From contig JAMLIC010000022.1 in NCBI GenBank assembly GCA_023954375.1, positions 82,501-146,500 on the forward strand: a DNA stretch of 64,000 nucleotides, read 5' to 3'. Below are positions 1 to 8,322 of the stretch, piece by piece; positions within the stretch are counted from its first letter, which is position 1, and every line of letters starts with the position of its first letter. A program made the translations under genes and the position numbers. The notes under the pieces were generated by a model. That model was not told the DNA's origin, ran no database searches, and was given only the letters and a program-made list of their open reading frames with translations. Source of the DNA: Planctomycetota bacterium (GTDB taxonomy: Bacteria; Planctomycetota; J058).

Positions 1-183
1 CTTCCCGGAGCCCTCCTTCTTCGGGGGCGGCGGCGCGGGCTCGGGCTCCGGCTCGGGCCGGCGCCGCTCCGCCTCGACCTTCTTCTTGTCGTGCTTCGCG
101 GTGGGGCGCTTGACCGGGGTCCTGAGCCCGAAGTCGTCGTCGTCCTGGTCGTCTTCGGGGGGCCGGCGCCGCTTGTCCGCCAT
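1..183 (-). CDS. N-terminal part of a highly charged hypothetical protein (runs off the window)
   Basis: Sixty-one codons are open on the minus strand from an ATG at 183 to the window edge. A GAGG Shine-Dalgarno core lies five bases before the ATG. The visible part is low-complexity: an Asp run (DDQDDDD) near residue 15, several Lys/Arg clusters, then a Pro/Glu/Lys stretch (PEPEPEPAPPPKK). There is no signal peptide or membrane segment in what is seen. Such a tail is typical of a disordered N-terminus preceding a folded domain that lies outside the window. No family can be named. Confidence 0.55.
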   Translation of the reverse strand, partial: MADKRRRPPEDDQDDDDFGLRTPVKRPTAKHDKKKVEAERRRPEPEPEPAPPPPKKEGSGK

Positions 184-313
184 GAGATCCTCACCCGGCG
201 CGTTGGGGCCGAAGGACGCCGGGGCGAGGGGAGGACGCGCGGGGCCCCGGGCGGGTTCAGCCGCCAGGGTACGACACGCGGCCCGCCGACGGAAGCCCAG
301 ACCCGGTCGGGTC

Positions 314-1018
314 TCAGCGCGGGAGCTGCAGCCCCTCGAGGAGCGTCACGAGCTGGCAGTCGGGGATCCGCTCCTTGAGCGGGCCGAGCAGGCGCTGCTT
401 CTGCTGCTCGACGAACTCGCGCAGACCCGCCCGCTTGGCCTCGGGGACCCCGGCGAAGACCTCGGGCCGGTGGAGGAGGGCCAGGAGCACGCCCGTGAAG
501 ACCATGTCGTTGTAGGTCTGCTGCACCTGCGCCCGGGTGAAGCGCTGCGGGAGCTGCCCCCACTCGTGGTCGAAGGCCACCCGGAACAGCTCGGTCCCGG
601 CCGCGTCCTTGAGGCGCACGTCGACCGACCCCTTGAAGCTGTGGGCCTGCGTCTGGCCGAAGAACTGGGCGTCGTCGTACTTGCACGCCGCCGACCCGCT
701 CACCGCCAGCGTCGCCGGGGGGGCGTCGGGCTCGTCCTTCTCCCAGCGGGCGACGCGCCGCTGGATCCATCCGTCGAGCCGCTCCTGGCCGCACGGGCGG
801 AGGCTGTCGACGCGGAGCCCGAAGTGGGTCAGGCGCTCGAAGAGGTAGTACTGGAACGTGTTGCCCGGCTCCGGCTCGCCGTCGATCTGCGAGGTCAGGT
901 CGAGCGTCAGCCGCAGGGCGCGGGGGCGCGCCGGGGCGGGCGCCTCCTCGTCGGCGACGACCGCCGCCGCGAAGCCGAGGGCCAGGACCGGGGCGCCGAG
1001 GAGCGCGAGCCGCCGCAT
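314..1018 (-). CDS. Secreted hypothetical protein
   Basis: A 234-residue protein with a clear signal peptide (MRRLALLGAPVLALGFAAAV, probable cleavage near VVA-DEE). The ATG at 1018 is preferred over an upstream in-frame start at 1066 because it places Met directly before the Arg-Arg-hydrophobic leader and is preceded by GGAGGT. The mature part has two central Cys (in RPCGQ and SAACKYDD), a Phe/Gln-rich middle, and a C-terminal helical section (EFVEQQKQRL). It looks like a periplasmic or lipoprotein-type envelope component, but I recognise no family. It is transcribed away from the fusion gene at 1153, leaving a 134-base divergent gap. Confidence 0.7.
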   Translation of the reverse strand: MRRLALLGAPVLALGFAAAVVADEEAPAPARPRALRLTLDLTSQIDGEPEPGNTFQYYLFERLTHFGLRVDSLRPCGQERLDGWIQRRVARWEKDEPDAPPATLAVSGSAACKYDDAQFFGQTQAHSFKGSVDVRLKDAAGTELFRVAFDHEWGQLPQRFTRAQVQQTYNDMVFTGVLLALLHRPEVFAGVPEAKRAGLREFVEQQKQRLLGPLKERIPDCQLVTLLEGLQLPR

Positions 1019-1152
1019 GGGAGACCTCCGGACGCGGTCTGGGCGCGTCGCGGGCGACGCTAGCACGCCCGCCGCGCGCGCGTCAACGCGAGCGCCGCCG
1101 GCAGGGGCGGGCCCGTGGCGAGGCCTGCGGGTCGCCGCTACGATCTCGGCCG

Positions 1153-2310
1153 ATGGCCAAGATCCACGTCCTGACCCCGGAGGCCGCGCCGTCCCTCCGT
1201 GACGAGGTGGTGCAGGCGCTCCGCGGCGGGCAGGTCGTGCTCCTGCCCACGGAGGCGGTCTACGCCCGCGTCGCGCGGGTCGACGATGCCGCCGCGCGCG
1301 ACCGCCTGGCGGCGGGGCCCGACGACGTCGTCCAGCGCCTCGTCCCCGATGTGGCCGCCGCCGAGGCCGCGGGCGCCGTGCTGACCGCGCCCGCGCGCCG
1401 GCTGGCCCGCCGGTACTGGCCTGGACCCCTGGCGCTCGTCCTCGACACGCCCGAGGGGCCGGTCGCCTTCCGCGTCCCCGGGCACGACCTCGTGCGCGAG
1501 GTCGCGGCGGCCGTGGCGGTCGTCGCCGCCAGCCCGGGGGAGCCGGTCGACTTCGCCCCGGCGCTCGAGGCCGCCGGCGCGCGGGTGGACCTCGCCGTCG
1601 ACGCCGGCCGCACCGCCCTGGCGGCGCCGGCGACCGTCGTGCGCGCCCCGGCGGCCGGCCCCCTCACGGTCGTGCGCGAGGGCTTCCTCGACCCGGGCCC
1701 GCTCGAGCGCACGGCCAACCGCCTGATCGTGTTCGTCTGCACCGGGAACACCTGCCGGAGCCCCATGGCCGAGGGCCTGTTCCGCGCCGCCCTCGCCCGA
1801 CGCCTGGGGCTGCCCGACGCCGCCCCCGAGCGCCTCGCCGCGGCCGGGTGGCTGGTGGCCTCGGCGGGGATCGCCGCCGCCGAGGGGCTGCCGGCGGCGG
1901 AGAACGCCGTCGCGGTGATGGCCGAGCGCGGGGTCGACCTGCGCGACCACGCCGCGCAGCAGCTCGCCGGGCCGCTGGCCGAGCGGGCCGACCTGCTCGT
2001 GACGATGTCCGAGGGCCATCGCCGCTCGCTCGTCGACTGGTGGCCCGAGCTCGCCTCCCGGGCGATCGTCCTCGACCCGCGCGGCGTCCCCGACCCGATC
2101 GGCAGCGGGATCGACACCTACCGGGCGACCGCCGACCACATCGCCGGACAGCTCGACCCGCTCGTCGACGCGCTGCTCGAGGCCGACGCCGCGGGCCGCT
2201 CGCCGGCCTCGGCGGTGGTCCCCGGCGGGGCGCCCACCGGCGACGGAGAGCCGCCCGGGGCGCGGCTCGCCGGCGGCCCCGCGGGCCGGCCGCCGGCGGG
2301 GCAGCCCTGA
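1153..2310 (+). CDS. Fusion of a Sua5/YrdC-like domain and a low-molecular-weight protein phosphatase
   Basis: This 385-residue protein joins two families. Residues about 5-185 resemble Sua5/YrdC/TsaC (threonylcarbamoyl-AMP synthase, tRNA t6A pathway): PTEAVYA near the start, the YWPGPLALVLD strand and VAFRVPGH are recognisable. The KxR and SxN substrate-binding motifs of the family are not visible, so this half may be inactive or altered. Residues about 192-350 are a low-molecular-weight Tyr/Arg phosphatase: the P-loop is C196-TGNTC-R202 followed by SPMAEG, and the general-acid Asp is D314 in DPIG. The last 35 residues are Gly/Pro-rich and probably disordered. A possible TACGAT -10 at 1139-1144 would give a nearly leaderless transcript. 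Confidence 0.85.
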   Translation: MAKIHVLTPEAAPSLRDEVVQALRGGQVVLLPTEAVYARVARVDDAAARDRLAAGPDDVVQRLVPDVAAAEAAGAVLTAPARRLARRYWPGPLALVLDTPEGPVAFRVPGHDLVREVAAAVAVVAASPGEPVDFAPALEAAGARVDLAVDAGRTALAAPATVVRAPAAGPLTVVREGFLDPGPLERTANRLIVFVCTGNTCRSPMAEGLFRAALARRLGLPDAAPERLAAAGWLVASAGIAAAEGLPAAENAVAVMAERGVDLRDHAAQQLAGPLAERADLLVTMSEGHRRSLVDWWPELASRAIVLDPRGVPDPIGSGIDTYRATADHIAGQLDPLVDALLEADAAGRSPASAVVPGGAPTGDGEPPGARLAGGPAGRPPAGQP

Positions 2311-2333
2311 CCGCGCCCGCGAGCCACCTGCCC

Positions 2334-3017
2334 ATGCGCCGCCTGCTCACCGCCCTGCTCGTCACCCTGCTCCCGGCCTGCGCCGGCGGCGAGCCGCGCC
2401 GCCCGGGCGGGGGGGAGCCGCGCCGCATCGAGCCGGAGTACGGCGAGGCGCGGGCGGCCCGCGCCGAGCCCGACCCGTTCAGCGTCGAGGCGGCGCTGCC
2501 GCGGAGCGGCGACCCCGCGCGGCCCAACGTGAAGGTCGAGCTGACCGTCGTGGACGTCCTCTCGGAGCGCGGCCTTGCCGTCCGGGCGGGCGTCCGGGGC
2601 TCGGTCGTCCGGGGCGTGGTGAACGCCCGCGCCGCCCTGTCGGCCGGCGCGGGGCAGGCGCGCGCCCGGACCCGCTCGTCGACGTTCATCGTCGTGCAGG
2701 CGGGCCGGGCGGGGGCGATCTCGCTCACCGATGAGGCGCGCCGCTGGCTCGGCCCCTGGGCCGCGCTCGAGGTCCACGTGCTCGGCGCCGGCCCCGAGGG
2801 CGTCCGGCTGGCCGTCGGGCCCTACGTCGCCCCTGCGGCCCGGCCGGGCGAGGTCGTCGCCGGCGGGACGGAGGTCACGCTCGCGCCGGGGGAGGCGGTC
2901 CTCCTCGGCGGCGCGAGCCAGCGCGACGACCGCGAGGCGCGCGGGCTCGGCGGCTACGCCGAGCGCTCGGAGGCCCGCGACCTCGTCGTGCTGCTGCACG
3001 TGGACGTGCTGGGCTGA
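2334..3017 (+). CDS. Lipoprotein with a secretin-like C-terminal motif
   Basis: A 227-residue protein beginning 23 bases after the phosphatase fusion and probably cotranscribed with it. The leader MRRLLTALLVTLLPAC ends in a lipobox (L13-P14-A15-C16), so Cys16 should be lipidated. A Pro/Arg/Glu-rich linker follows. The C-terminal half contains LAPGEAVLLGG and ends with a hydrophobic strand pair (RDLVVLLHVDVLG), a pattern reminiscent of the end of the secretin domain in type II/III secretion outer-membrane rings. The protein is far too short to be a complete secretin, so that resemblance is an inference. A strong hairpin terminator lies 31 bases downstream. Confidence 0.7.
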   Translation: MRRLLTALLVTLLPACAGGEPRRPGGGEPRRIEPEYGEARAARAEPDPFSVEAALPRSGDPARPNVKVELTVVDVLSERGLAVRAGVRGSVVRGVVNARAALSAGAGQARARTRSSTFIVVQAGRAGAISLTDEARRWLGPWAALEVHVLGAGPEGVRLAVGPYVAPAARPGEVVAGGTEVTLAPGEAVLLGGASQRDDREARGLGGYAERSEARDLVVLLHVDVLG

Positions 3018-3048
3018 GGTGCTCGAGCCCCGCGCCGGGGCGAGAAGC

Positions 3049-3091
3049 GCTCGAGCCCACCCCCAGGGATCCCCTGGACGTGGGCTCGAGC
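3049..3091. terminator. Large bidirectional hairpin between convergent genes
   Basis: A perfect 12-bp inverted repeat (GCTCGAGCCCAC at 3049-3060, its complement at 3080-3091) encloses a second perfect 6-bp palindrome (CCAGGG at 3063-3068, CCCTGG at 3072-3077). It sits midway between the lipoprotein stop (3017) and the convergent beta-helix gene stop (3146), the expected site for a terminator serving both strands. There is no U-tract, so it may act as a Rho-dependent stop or 3'-end stabiliser. Confidence 0.75.
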
Positions 3092-3145
3092 CGCCGCGTT
3101 CGATGATGGACGGGCGCGGGGTGGCGCGTCACCCCACGAGCGCGG

Positions 3146-4507
3146 TCACTCCGCCGAGACGGCCCGCACGCCCCGCCCGTCGTCGGCGCCGATGATCGGC
3201 GTCACGGCGGCGGCGAAGTCGATCAGCGACCCCTGGGTCATCGGGTGCGGGTAGCGGCCGTGGTTGTAGTTCGGCCGCTTCTGCGGGAGCGAGCGGTAGT
3301 CGGGGAAGGTCCGGTCGTAGCCGTGCAGCCGGTACTCCGACAGCCCGATCGCCTGGCGCACGGCCATGATCTCCTCCTGGGTGATCTTGCCGCCGGCGAG
3401 GTAGTCGACCTCGCGCGCCGTGTACTTGTCCACCCAGCCCTGCGACATGCGGGCCACGAAGGCCGGCAGCGCGTGCACGTTGCCCGTGGCGTCGTTGATC
3501 GTCAGCTCGTCCTCGAAGTCGCCCGCGTTGCACAGCCCGCTGCCGCCGACGTTGAAGTCGGCCTTCTTGCAGAAGAAGAACAGGTTGTTGCGCAGGACCA
3601 GCGCGTCGCCCTGCGGGGCGAACTTCGTGGTCACGCCGCCCTCGTCACAGAAGGCGATGACGTTGTTCTCGACGATGGCCTGCCCGTTGTCGGCCTTGGG
3701 GTCGAGCGACAGGCCGCGGCCGTCCGAGCCGAAGGTGTGGACGAAGGCGATCGTGTTGTTGCGCACGCGGATCGTCGGCTTACCCCAGCCGCCGCCGACG
3801 ATCGCCTCGATGCCGCGGCTGCCCGCGATGAGCACGAGGTTGTTCTCGATGACCGTCTCGCCCGTCCCGCCGCACTTGACGTAGATCCCCCACCAGGGGT
3901 TGTTCACGAGGATCATGTTGCGGACGGTGAAGCGGCCGCGCCCGACGAGGATCACGGTCGTGTCGGAGCCGGACTTCTTCACGTTGAGCGCCTGGTAGCC
4001 CCAGGCCGTGTTGTCGACGTGGCCCTGGATGCGCTGGTTGGCGCCCGGCTCCCCGTCGCTGAAGTAGTAGTTGCCGGTGCCGCGGTCGATGCAGAAGCCG
4101 TCGATCGTCACCTGGTCGAGGTTGTTGTCCGACCGCTCGGCGTGGAAGACGGTCTTGCCGGCCGCCTGCTGGTCGCCGGGCGGGCTGATGATCGTCAGGT
4201 GCGTGAAGGGGTCGCGCTGGCTGAAGTCGGCGTTCCAGCCGCCCTGGATGACGACGTCGCTCGTCTCGATCTTCGGCATGACCCCGGTCTTGCCCTGGCC
4301 GTGGTAGACGCCGGCCGCCACGTACACGCGGTCGCCGGGCTGCAGCTCGTTCATCACGCGCCAGAGGAGCTTCTTCGGCGCCTCCTTGGTGCCCGGGTTG
4401 TTGTTCTGGCCGGTCTCGGCCGACACGTAGATGTCCCGGGCCGCGGCGGCCGGGCTGAGTGTGAGCGCGGCCAGCAGGGCCAGGCTCGAGGCGCGACTCG
4501 TCTTCAC
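3146..4507 (-). CDS. Secreted right-handed parallel beta-helix protein
   Basis: A 453-residue exported protein. The GTG at 4507 follows a GGGGGAG ribosome site and starts a signal peptide (VKTSRASSLALLAALTLSPAAAARD). The mature N-terminus (DIYVSAETGQNNNPGT, PKKLLWRVMNELQPGDRVYV, AAGVYHG) is characteristic of DUF1565/pectin-lyase-fold proteins, where the first rungs carry a Gly/Asn-rich turn and a GDRVYV strand. Repeated rung motifs follow: NNLVLIAG, RNNTIAFV, ENNVIAFC, RNNLFFFC, giving an Asn ladder. This fold is found in polysaccharide lyases and surface adhesins; no catalytic residues can be assigned. The gene is convergent with the lipoprotein gene. Confidence 0.85.
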   Translation of the reverse strand: MKTSRASSLALLAALTLSPAAAARDIYVSAETGQNNNPGTKEAPKKLLWRVMNELQPGDRVYVAAGVYHGQGKTGVMPKIETSDVVIQGGWNADFSQRDPFTHLTIISPPGDQQAAGKTVFHAERSDNNLDQVTIDGFCIDRGTGNYYFSDGEPGANQRIQGHVDNTAWGYQALNVKKSGSDTTVILVGRGRFTVRNMILVNNPWWGIYVKCGGTGETVIENNLVLIAGSRGIEAIVGGGWGKPTIRVRNNTIAFVHTFGSDGRGLSLDPKADNGQAIVENNVIAFCDEGGVTTKFAPQGDALVLRNNLFFFCKKADFNVGGSGLCNAGDFEDELTINDATGNVHALPAFVARMSQGWVDKYTAREVDYLAGGKITQEEIMAVRQAIGLSEYRLHGYDRTFPDYRSLPQKRPNYNHGRYPHPMTQGSLIDFAAAVTPIIGADDGRGVRAVSAE

Positions 4508-4601
4508 GTCTCCCCCTTCCGAAGAGTGGGCCCGCGCTCGTCTCGCGGGCGGGTGGCGCGGGAGTATCGGGGTGACCGGCCCGCGCTGCAAGGGAATCCG
4601 G

Positions 4602-6320
4602 TCAGCGCGCGGCGAGCGCCTCCCAGGCCGTTCGCCGCGCGGGGCCGAGCGCCGCGACGGCGAGCGCCTGCGCCTGGAGGCCGCGCAGCGCCATCTGGTC
4701 GGCCACGGACAGGGGGTCGAGCGCCGCCGCGGCGCGCCGCGCGTCGTCGAGCGCCCCGTCGAGGTCGCACTGGAGCAGGCGCGCCTGCGCGCGCAGGAGC
4801 CACCCGCCCTTCTCGCGATGCGGCTGGCCGCGCACGAGCGCCAGCGCGCGCCCGAGGTCCGCGACGGCGGCGTCGACGTCGGGGTCGGGCAGCTGCAGCC
4901 GCGCCTCGGCCCGGTAGTACCAGCAGTCTGCCTCGGCGTGCTCGAGGCGCAGGGCGCGCCCCTGCGCCTCGAAGGCGCCGGCCCAGTCGCCGCGCGCCCG
5001 CAGGGCGAAGGCGTGGTAGTGCTGGAGCGAGAACAGGTGCGGCCCCGCGCGCGCCAGCGCGGCGAGCTCGTCCAGCGCCGCCGCGGGGTCCTCGCGCAGG
5101 CGCTCGAAGGCGAGGAGGCCGCGCGCCTCGAGGTGCCCCGGGTCGGCCTCGATCGTCGCCCGGAACCACGGCGCGGCCTCGCGCGTCCCCGCGAACCTCG
5201 CGACGACCAGGCCGAGGGCGTGGAGCGTCCCGGCGTCCTTCGGTCGGAGCGCGGCGGCGCGCTCGAGCGCGGCGGTCGCGGCGCCGCCTTCGCGCTGCAG
5301 CAGCGCGAGCGTCGCCCAGGCGGCGCTCTCCGTGGGCCAGCGGGTCGTCGCGTCGAGGGCGACCGTCCGCGCGGCATCGACCTCCTCGTCGCTGTAAGAC
5401 AGGAGCACCGCCAGGAGGGCGTCGTCGGCCGTGGCGGCGGGGTCGCGCAGCGCGGCGGTCGCCAGACGCCAGGCGCTCGGCCGCGCCCCCGCGCGCCGGA
5501 GCTCGCCCACGTGGCGGCGCACGGCGTCGAGCGTGGGGCGGGGACCCAGCGCGCGGGCGAGGAGCGCCTCGCGATGCGCCGCAGCTTCGGCGTGGTCGGG
5601 CGCGAGCCCGAGGGCCTTGTCGTTGGCAGCCTGCGCGGCGGCGAGGTCGCCCGAGTGCTCCAGCACGGCCGCCAGGGCCGTCCAGGCATCGGGGTCCCAC
5701 GGGCAGGCGGCGACGAGCGCCTCGGCCGCGCCCCGCGCCCCGTCGAGCGCCCCGACCCCGAGGTGACCTGCGATGAGGTTGCGGCAGGTCCTGGTCAGGT
5801 GCGGCGCGAGCGCCGCCGCCCGCTGGAAGTCCGCCAGCGCCGCGTCGTGCCGGCCCGCGAGGTCGTGCACCATGGCTCGGCCCTCCCACGCGGCGGGGTC
5901 GTCGGTGGAGGCCGCCAGCGCGGCCTCCACGTGCGCCGCGGCGGCCGCCGCGTCGCCGGCATCCGCCGCCAGCATCGCGAGCCAGATCCGCGCCTCGACG
6001 TGCCCGGGCGCGACCTCCGCCGCCGTGACGAGCAGGTCGGCGCCCGCCGGATCGCCGCGCTCCATGGCGACGAGCCCCGCGACCGTCAGGGCCTCGGCCG
6101 AGCGCGGGGCGAGGCGCAGGGCCTCCTGCGCGCAGCGGGCCGCGTCGGCCAGCCGGCCACCCGCCTGCAGCGCCGACGCCAGCTCCTCGCGGACGTCGGC
6201 CCGTCCGGGCGCCCGGGTGACGAGGCCCTCGAGCAGGTCCACCGTCCACGACGACGCGGGCCGCTGGGTCCGGCGGACGAGGCGCGCCACCGTGAGCCAG
6301 GCGTCGACGTCGTCGCCCAC
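4602..6320 (-). CDS. TPR-repeat part of a Ser/Thr kinase-TPR protein (frame-separated from the kinase)
   Basis: A 572-residue open frame of Ala/Leu-rich tetratricopeptide helices (for example AALDELAALARAGPHL, AFEAQGRALRLEHAEADCWY). The reported start is a GTG at 6320, but the same frame is open upstream to 6509 and encodes a Pro-rich linker (LPPAPAPALEHAAPRPTSPP, then a run of seven Pro) followed by RHLHEV, so the true coding unit extends further back. The kinase domain upstream is in a different frame, and a hydrophobic segment between them lies in this frame but ends in TGA at 6510-6512. Kinase, membrane anchor, Pro linker and TPR array is a common single-gene layout, so this is probably the C-terminal half of one interrupted gene. 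Confidence 0.75.
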   Translation of the reverse strand: MGDDVDAWLTVARLVRRTQRPASSWTVDLLEGLVTRAPGRADVREELASALQAGGRLADAARCAQEALRLAPRSAEALTVAGLVAMERGDPAGADLLVTAAEVAPGHVEARIWLAMLAADAGDAAAAAAHVEAALAASTDDPAAWEGRAMVHDLAGRHDAALADFQRAAALAPHLTRTCRNLIAGHLGVGALDGARGAAEALVAACPWDPDAWTALAAVLEHSGDLAAAQAANDKALGLAPDHAEAAAHREALLARALGPRPTLDAVRRHVGELRRAGARPSAWRLATAALRDPAATADDALLAVLLSYSDEEVDAARTVALDATTRWPTESAAWATLALLQREGGAATAALERAAALRPKDAGTLHALGLVVARFAGTREAAPWFRATIEADPGHLEARGLLAFERLREDPAAALDELAALARAGPHLFSLQHYHAFALRARGDWAGAFEAQGRALRLEHAEADCWYYRAEARLQLPDPDVDAAVADLGRALALVRGQPHREKGGWLLRAQARLLQCDLDGALDDARRAAAALDPLSVADQMALRGLQAQALAVAALGPARRTAWEALAAR

Positions 6321-7426
6321 CTCGTGGAGGTGCCGGCGCGCGGCGCGGAGGGCGAGGCGGGGGTCGGAGGGGGGGGCGACCGCGCCCGGCGGCGGTGGCG
6401 GTGGCGGCGTCGCGGCCGGCGCCGGAGGGGGCGAGGTCGGTCGGGGCGCGGCGTGCTCCAGCGCCGGCGCGGGGGCCGGCGGGAGCGGCGGCGCCGCTGG
6501 CGCGCGCCGTCACGAGCGCGCCCCCGCGGCGAGGAGCGCCGCGCCGGCCCCGGTGGCCAGCGCCACGCGCGCCGCCGCCGCCGCCGGCGCCGCGGCCGCA
6601 GGGCGTCGGCCAGCGCGCCAGCCAGCGCGCCGGCGCTCTTGAACCGCGCGGCGGGGTCCTTCTCCAGGCAGCGCAGGCACGCGGCATCGAGCTCTCGCGG
6701 CACCCCGGGGGCGAGGCTCGACGGCGCCGGGGGCGCGGCGCGCAGGAGCTGCTCGAGGACCGCCAGGGCGCTCGCGCCCTCGAACGGCGGTCGCCCGGTG
6801 AGGGCGAAGAAGAGCGTCCCGCCGAGCCCGTAGACGTCGGCCGCCGCGCCCGCCTGCCGGGCGCGGCCGTCGGCCTGCTCGGGCGCCATGTAGGCGGGCG
6901 TCCCCAGGAGCTCGCTGGTCGCCGTGAGCGACCCCTCGGCCAGGAGGAAGCGCGCCAGCCCGAAGTCGACCAGGCGCACGTCGCCCTGCGGGGTGAGGAG
7001 GACGTTGTCCGGCTTGACGTCGCGGTGCGCGACGCCCTGCGCGTGGACCTGGTCGAGCGCGCGCGCCAGCCGCTCGACGAGGCGCGCCGCCTCCGGCGGC
7101 GGCAGCGGCCCCACGCGCGCCACCCGCGCCTGGAGCGACTCGCCCTCCACCCGCTCCATGACCAGCCACGGCCGCCCGTCGGGCGCGCGCCCCGCGTCGA
7201 GCGGGGTCACGACGACCGGGTGGCGCACGGCGAACAGCGCCCGGACCTCGCGCTGGAAGCGCAGGACTGCCTCGCCGTCGCGCAGGCCCCCGGGCAGCAC
7301 CTTCAGGGCGGCCGGCGTGCCGCGCTCGATGTGCCGGGCGGCGTAGAGCTCGCCCATGCCGCCGCGCCCCAGGAGGCCCTGCAGCTCCCAGGCGCCGAGG
7401 CGCGGCGACCGGCGACCAGGCGGCAT
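6086..7426 (-). CDS. Hanks-type Ser/Thr protein kinase (N-terminal half of an interrupted gene)
   Basis: The first ~280 residues form a complete eukaryotic-like kinase domain: Gly loop LGRGGMGELY (20-28), catalytic Lys42 in PAALKVL, HRD with Asp136 (HRDVKPDNVLL), DFG with Asp154, APE-type GTPAYMAPEQAD, and DVYGLGGTLFFALTGRPPF. After ADALRPRRRRRRRR the reading becomes Arg/Pro-rich and not protein-like, which marks a frame change near 6565-6610, where the DNA is a monotonous CGCCGC tract. A plausible membrane segment (ARVALATGAGAALLAAGA) is in another frame there. The ATG at 7426 was chosen; a GTG directly before it also fits. It is divergent from btpA with a 74-base gap. Confidence 0.8.
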   Translation of the reverse strand: MPPGRRSPRLGAWELQGLLGRGGMGELYAARHIERGTPAALKVLPGGLRDGEAVLRFQREVRALFAVRHPVVVTPLDAGRAPDGRPWLVMERVEGESLQARVARVGPLPPPEAARLVERLARALDQVHAQGVAHRDVKPDNVLLTPQGDVRLVDFGLARFLLAEGSLTATSELLGTPAYMAPEQADGRARQAGAAADVYGLGGTLFFALTGRPPFEGASALAVLEQLLRAAPPAPSSLAPGVPRELDAACLRCLEKDPAARFKSAGALAGALADALRPRRRRRRRRAWRWPPGPARRSSPRGRARDGARQRRRRSRRPPRRRWSTPRPDRPRPLRRRPRRRHRHRRRARSPPPPTPASPSAPRAGTSTRWATTSTPGSRWRASSAGPSGPRRRGRWTCSRASSPGRPDGPTSARSWRRRCRRVAGWPTRPAARRRPCASPRARPRP

Positions 7427-7500
7427 CACGGGCCGAGGATGACCCGGGCCGCGCCACCTCGCCAGTTGCGGCGCCCCGCGGGCCGGGCGACGCTGCCTCC

Positions 7501-8322
7501 ATGCGCAGCGTCCTCCGCCCCGGCCACAAGGCGATCGTCGGCGTCCTGCACCTCGGCCGCCTCCTCGGGCAGGAGGGGTTCGCCGGGATCGACGCCGTGC
7601 TCGACGGCGCCCTGGCCGACGCGCGCGCGCTCGAGGCGGGCGGCGTCGACGCGCTCCTCGTGGAGAACTTCGCCGACGCGTCGCCCGGCCCGTTCGTCGA
7701 CGCGGCGACGGTCGCCTGCCTGGCGCGCGTCGGCGCGGCCGTGCGCGCGGCGACCGCGCTCCCGGTGGGCGTCAACGTCCTGCCCAACGACTACCGGGCG
7801 GCGTTCGCGCTGGCGCGCGCCTGCGACCTCGACTTCGTGCAGGTCGACGTCCTCGTCGACGCCGTGCGCACCGACTACACCTACTCGGACGCGCCGCCCT
7901 TCGAGGTGAGGGTCGACCTCGACGACCTCGCCGCGGCGCGCGCCCGGGTCGGGGCCCCGGGCGTGCCGCTCTGGGGGACGGTCCACCCCAAGCACTACGC
8001 GCTCCTCGAGCCGCGCCCGCTCGAGGCCCAGGCGGCGTGCGCGCTAGAGGCCGGCGCGCAGGCGGTCGTCATCACCGGCGCCGCCACGGGGCAGGCGCCG
8101 GACCCCGAGCGCGTGGCCCGGGTCCGGCGGGCGCTCGGCGCCGCGCCGCTCGTGGTGGGCAGCGGCCTCGACGCGGCGAACGCCGCCGCCCTGCTCGAGC
8201 ACGCCGACGGGGCGATCGTCGGCACGGCCCTGCGCGCCCCCGGGCTGGGCCCGGTGGTCACCGAGCAGGTGCGGGCCGTCGTGGCCGCGGCGCGGGCCGT
8301 GCGAGTACACTCGTCGCGGTGA
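7501..8322 (+). CDS. BtpA-family TIM-barrel protein
   Basis: A 273-residue protein matching the BtpA family throughout: VGVLHLGRL near residue 14, EAGGVDALLVENFAD, LPVGVNVLPNDYRAA, FVQVDVLVDAVRTDYTY, and a C-terminal VVGSGLDAANAAALLEHADG phosphate-binding-like barrel strand. BtpA was named for photosystem I stability in cyanobacteria, but the family is widespread in non-photosynthetic bacteria and archaea and has a predicted ribulose-phosphate-binding barrel fold; the reaction here is unknown. The downstream kinase gene begins with a GTG overlapping this stop codon (GTGA), so the two are translationally coupled and probably functionally linked. Confidence 0.88.
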   Translation: MRSVLRPGHKAIVGVLHLGRLLGQEGFAGIDAVLDGALADARALEAGGVDALLVENFADASPGPFVDAATVACLARVGAAVRAATALPVGVNVLPNDYRAAFALARACDLDFVQVDVLVDAVRTDYTYSDAPPFEVRVDLDDLAAARARVGAPGVPLWGTVHPKHYALLEPRPLEAQAACALEAGAQAVVITGAATGQAPDPERVARVRRALGAAPLVVGSGLDAANAAALLEHADGAIVGTALRAPGLGPVVTEQVRAVVAAARAVRVHSSR

